From assembly GCA_937941455.1 (NCBI GenBank), contig CALDHM010000011.1:42216-106215 (forward strand): a stretch of 64,000 nucleotides of DNA, given 5' to 3'. Position 1 is the stretch's first letter. Every line of letters starts with the position of its first letter. The notes beneath the pieces are model-generated. The model was not told where the DNA came from. It worked only from the letters and a program-made list of their open reading frames with translations, and ran no database searches. Source of the DNA: an uncultured Pirellulaceae bacterium (GTDB lineage: Bacteria; Planctomycetota; Planctomycetia; Pirellulales; Pirellulaceae). Shown piece by piece: positions 63,360 to 64,000 of the stretch. The position numbers and the translations under genes were made by a program.

Positions 63360-64000
63360 AAACTAGCCGGTCGCTCGCAGTGCCCCAAACGCATTGTCGA
63401 CGTGATGCACGCCCCGACGTGCCGCGATCTCTTTCAGTCAGGACGATTGTGTCGTGACCTAACTGCCCATCAACCGCGGCCGCGATAACAAGCGCATCAA
63501 GCGATCGCCCCAATACTCCGCGCTTGTCCCCAAGCGCTCGAAAATTCCCCCCACTTCCCCAGAAACTTTCGCCTTGCCCGTCCGACACCATCGACTCGTG
63601 TAGTCCACCAACAGCAAATAACTTCCCAACGAAAATTCTCCAGCATTCCCTCGCGGCTCGACTCCTTCCCCCGACGATCCTCCAGCGGACACAGCCAGTG
63701 CGCGTCTTCCAACCGCTTGGCAGCCCATGAACCGGCAAGAGAACCACGCGCCGCCGCCTTGAGCGATTCCAGCTGACCGTGCTGACGCGTGTGACGTACC
63801 CATTGACGCAGCGACGTGTGCCGACTCGTCTCGCGCGTAGCCGCGATCCCCGCTGCCACCGGGTTCAGGTCAATTTAGGCACAGGTGGCCAAAAGTGCCT
63901 CTTCATCCAAAACGGCGATCGATTTGTAGCGGCCTTCCCAAAACGTCCTTTTGCAGCCGTCCTCTTTGTTGGCCATGCGGGCCGGCGACTCTTTCAAAGC
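63360..64000 (-). pseudogene. Y1-type (IS200/REP-associated) transposase remnant
   Basis: Reading from the right edge the frame gives LKESPARMANKEDGCKRTFW, then EGRYKSIAVLDEEALLATCA, a TAA at 63877-63875, and then IDLNPVAAGIAATRETSRHT. In intact relatives the stop position is a tyrosine (CAYIDLNP), so this is a nonsense mutation. Near 63640 the frame shifts by one base: after GMLENF the other frame continues as FSLGSYLLLVDYTSRW to LMRLLSRPRL. A last readable piece (LKEIAARRGVHHVDNAFG) lies near 63370-63440 behind further stops. The gene is therefore dead. Its N-terminus with the first HUH-type part lies beyond the window. Confidence 0.8.

Noticed and set aside
1..64000. tRNA, rRNA, riboswitch or phage genes
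   Set aside because: I looked through the intergenic stretches and saw no cloverleaf-like T-arm sequences, rRNA segments, riboswitch cores or phage structural genes; a covariance-model scan would be needed to exclude small RNAs.

Overview
The window looks like a chromosomal segment of a planctomycete, probably of the Pirellulales type. The evidence is a BBP7-type outer-membrane barrel protein, a DUF1570-type peptidase, Tat-anchored Gfo/Idh/MocA proteins, a PEP-CTERM metzincin, zinc-ribbon signal peptidases with large insertions, and a dispersed intergenic repeat built around GCGTAAGCGAGGG. Lipid A and LPS genes (lpxA, lpxC, an LpxL-like acyltransferase, ompH/skp, lptB) show a Gram-negative envelope. 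I found no rRNA, tRNA or CRISPR array. Gene density is high and most genes form short co-directional runs with 4-8 bp overlaps.

Left part (1-24.5 kb): a partial metallophosphoesterase runs off the left edge. It is followed by a TPR protein with two small damaged-looking downstream frames, an LpxL-like acyltransferase and ndk, all on the minus strand. On the plus strand lie a 2-oxoacid:ferredoxin oxidoreductase pair (korA, korB), a double-CDGSH iron-sulfur protein, a prepilin-peptidase-like protein and rsmA. A minus-strand block then carries a PEP-CTERM metzincin, a Bax-inhibitor-1 protein, an aromatic amino acid hydroxylase, a large ABC-2 permease, and a coupled trio of superoxide dismutase, a UvrA paralogue with a degenerate second ATPase, and a ThiF-type adenylyltransferase. 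Plus-strand argC-argJ gives two steps of arginine synthesis.

Middle part (24.6-43 kb): an ompH-lpxC-lpxA-oxidoreductase operon for outer-membrane and lipid A assembly, a proline/asparagine-rich membrane protein, nnrE with a DUF1570-type peptidase, an orphan Fbp-type permease, a secreted protein, rdgB, tmk-holB, and a run of BBP7 barrel, lhgO, Ldh-type dehydrogenase, ADP-ribosylglycohydrolase and tyrosine phosphatase.

Right part (43-64 kb): two tandem paralogous membrane TPR proteins, a DoxX-like protein with a long insertion next to a Tat-anchored oxidoreductase, a MazG-like pyrophosphohydrolase, a ketosynthase coupled to a GNAT-like protein, an SDR, a YggS-type PLP protein, a heparinase-fold-like protein, lptB, two adjacent unusual signal peptidases, upp, and at the right edge the decayed remains of a Y1-type transposase.

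The most unusual items are the two signal peptidases, which share a zinc ribbon and a beta-rich domain inside the catalytic fold; the UvrA paralogue with a dead second ATP site; the ketosynthase-acyltransferase pair; and the dispersed palindromic repeats. Functions come from reading motifs by eye; no database search was possible.
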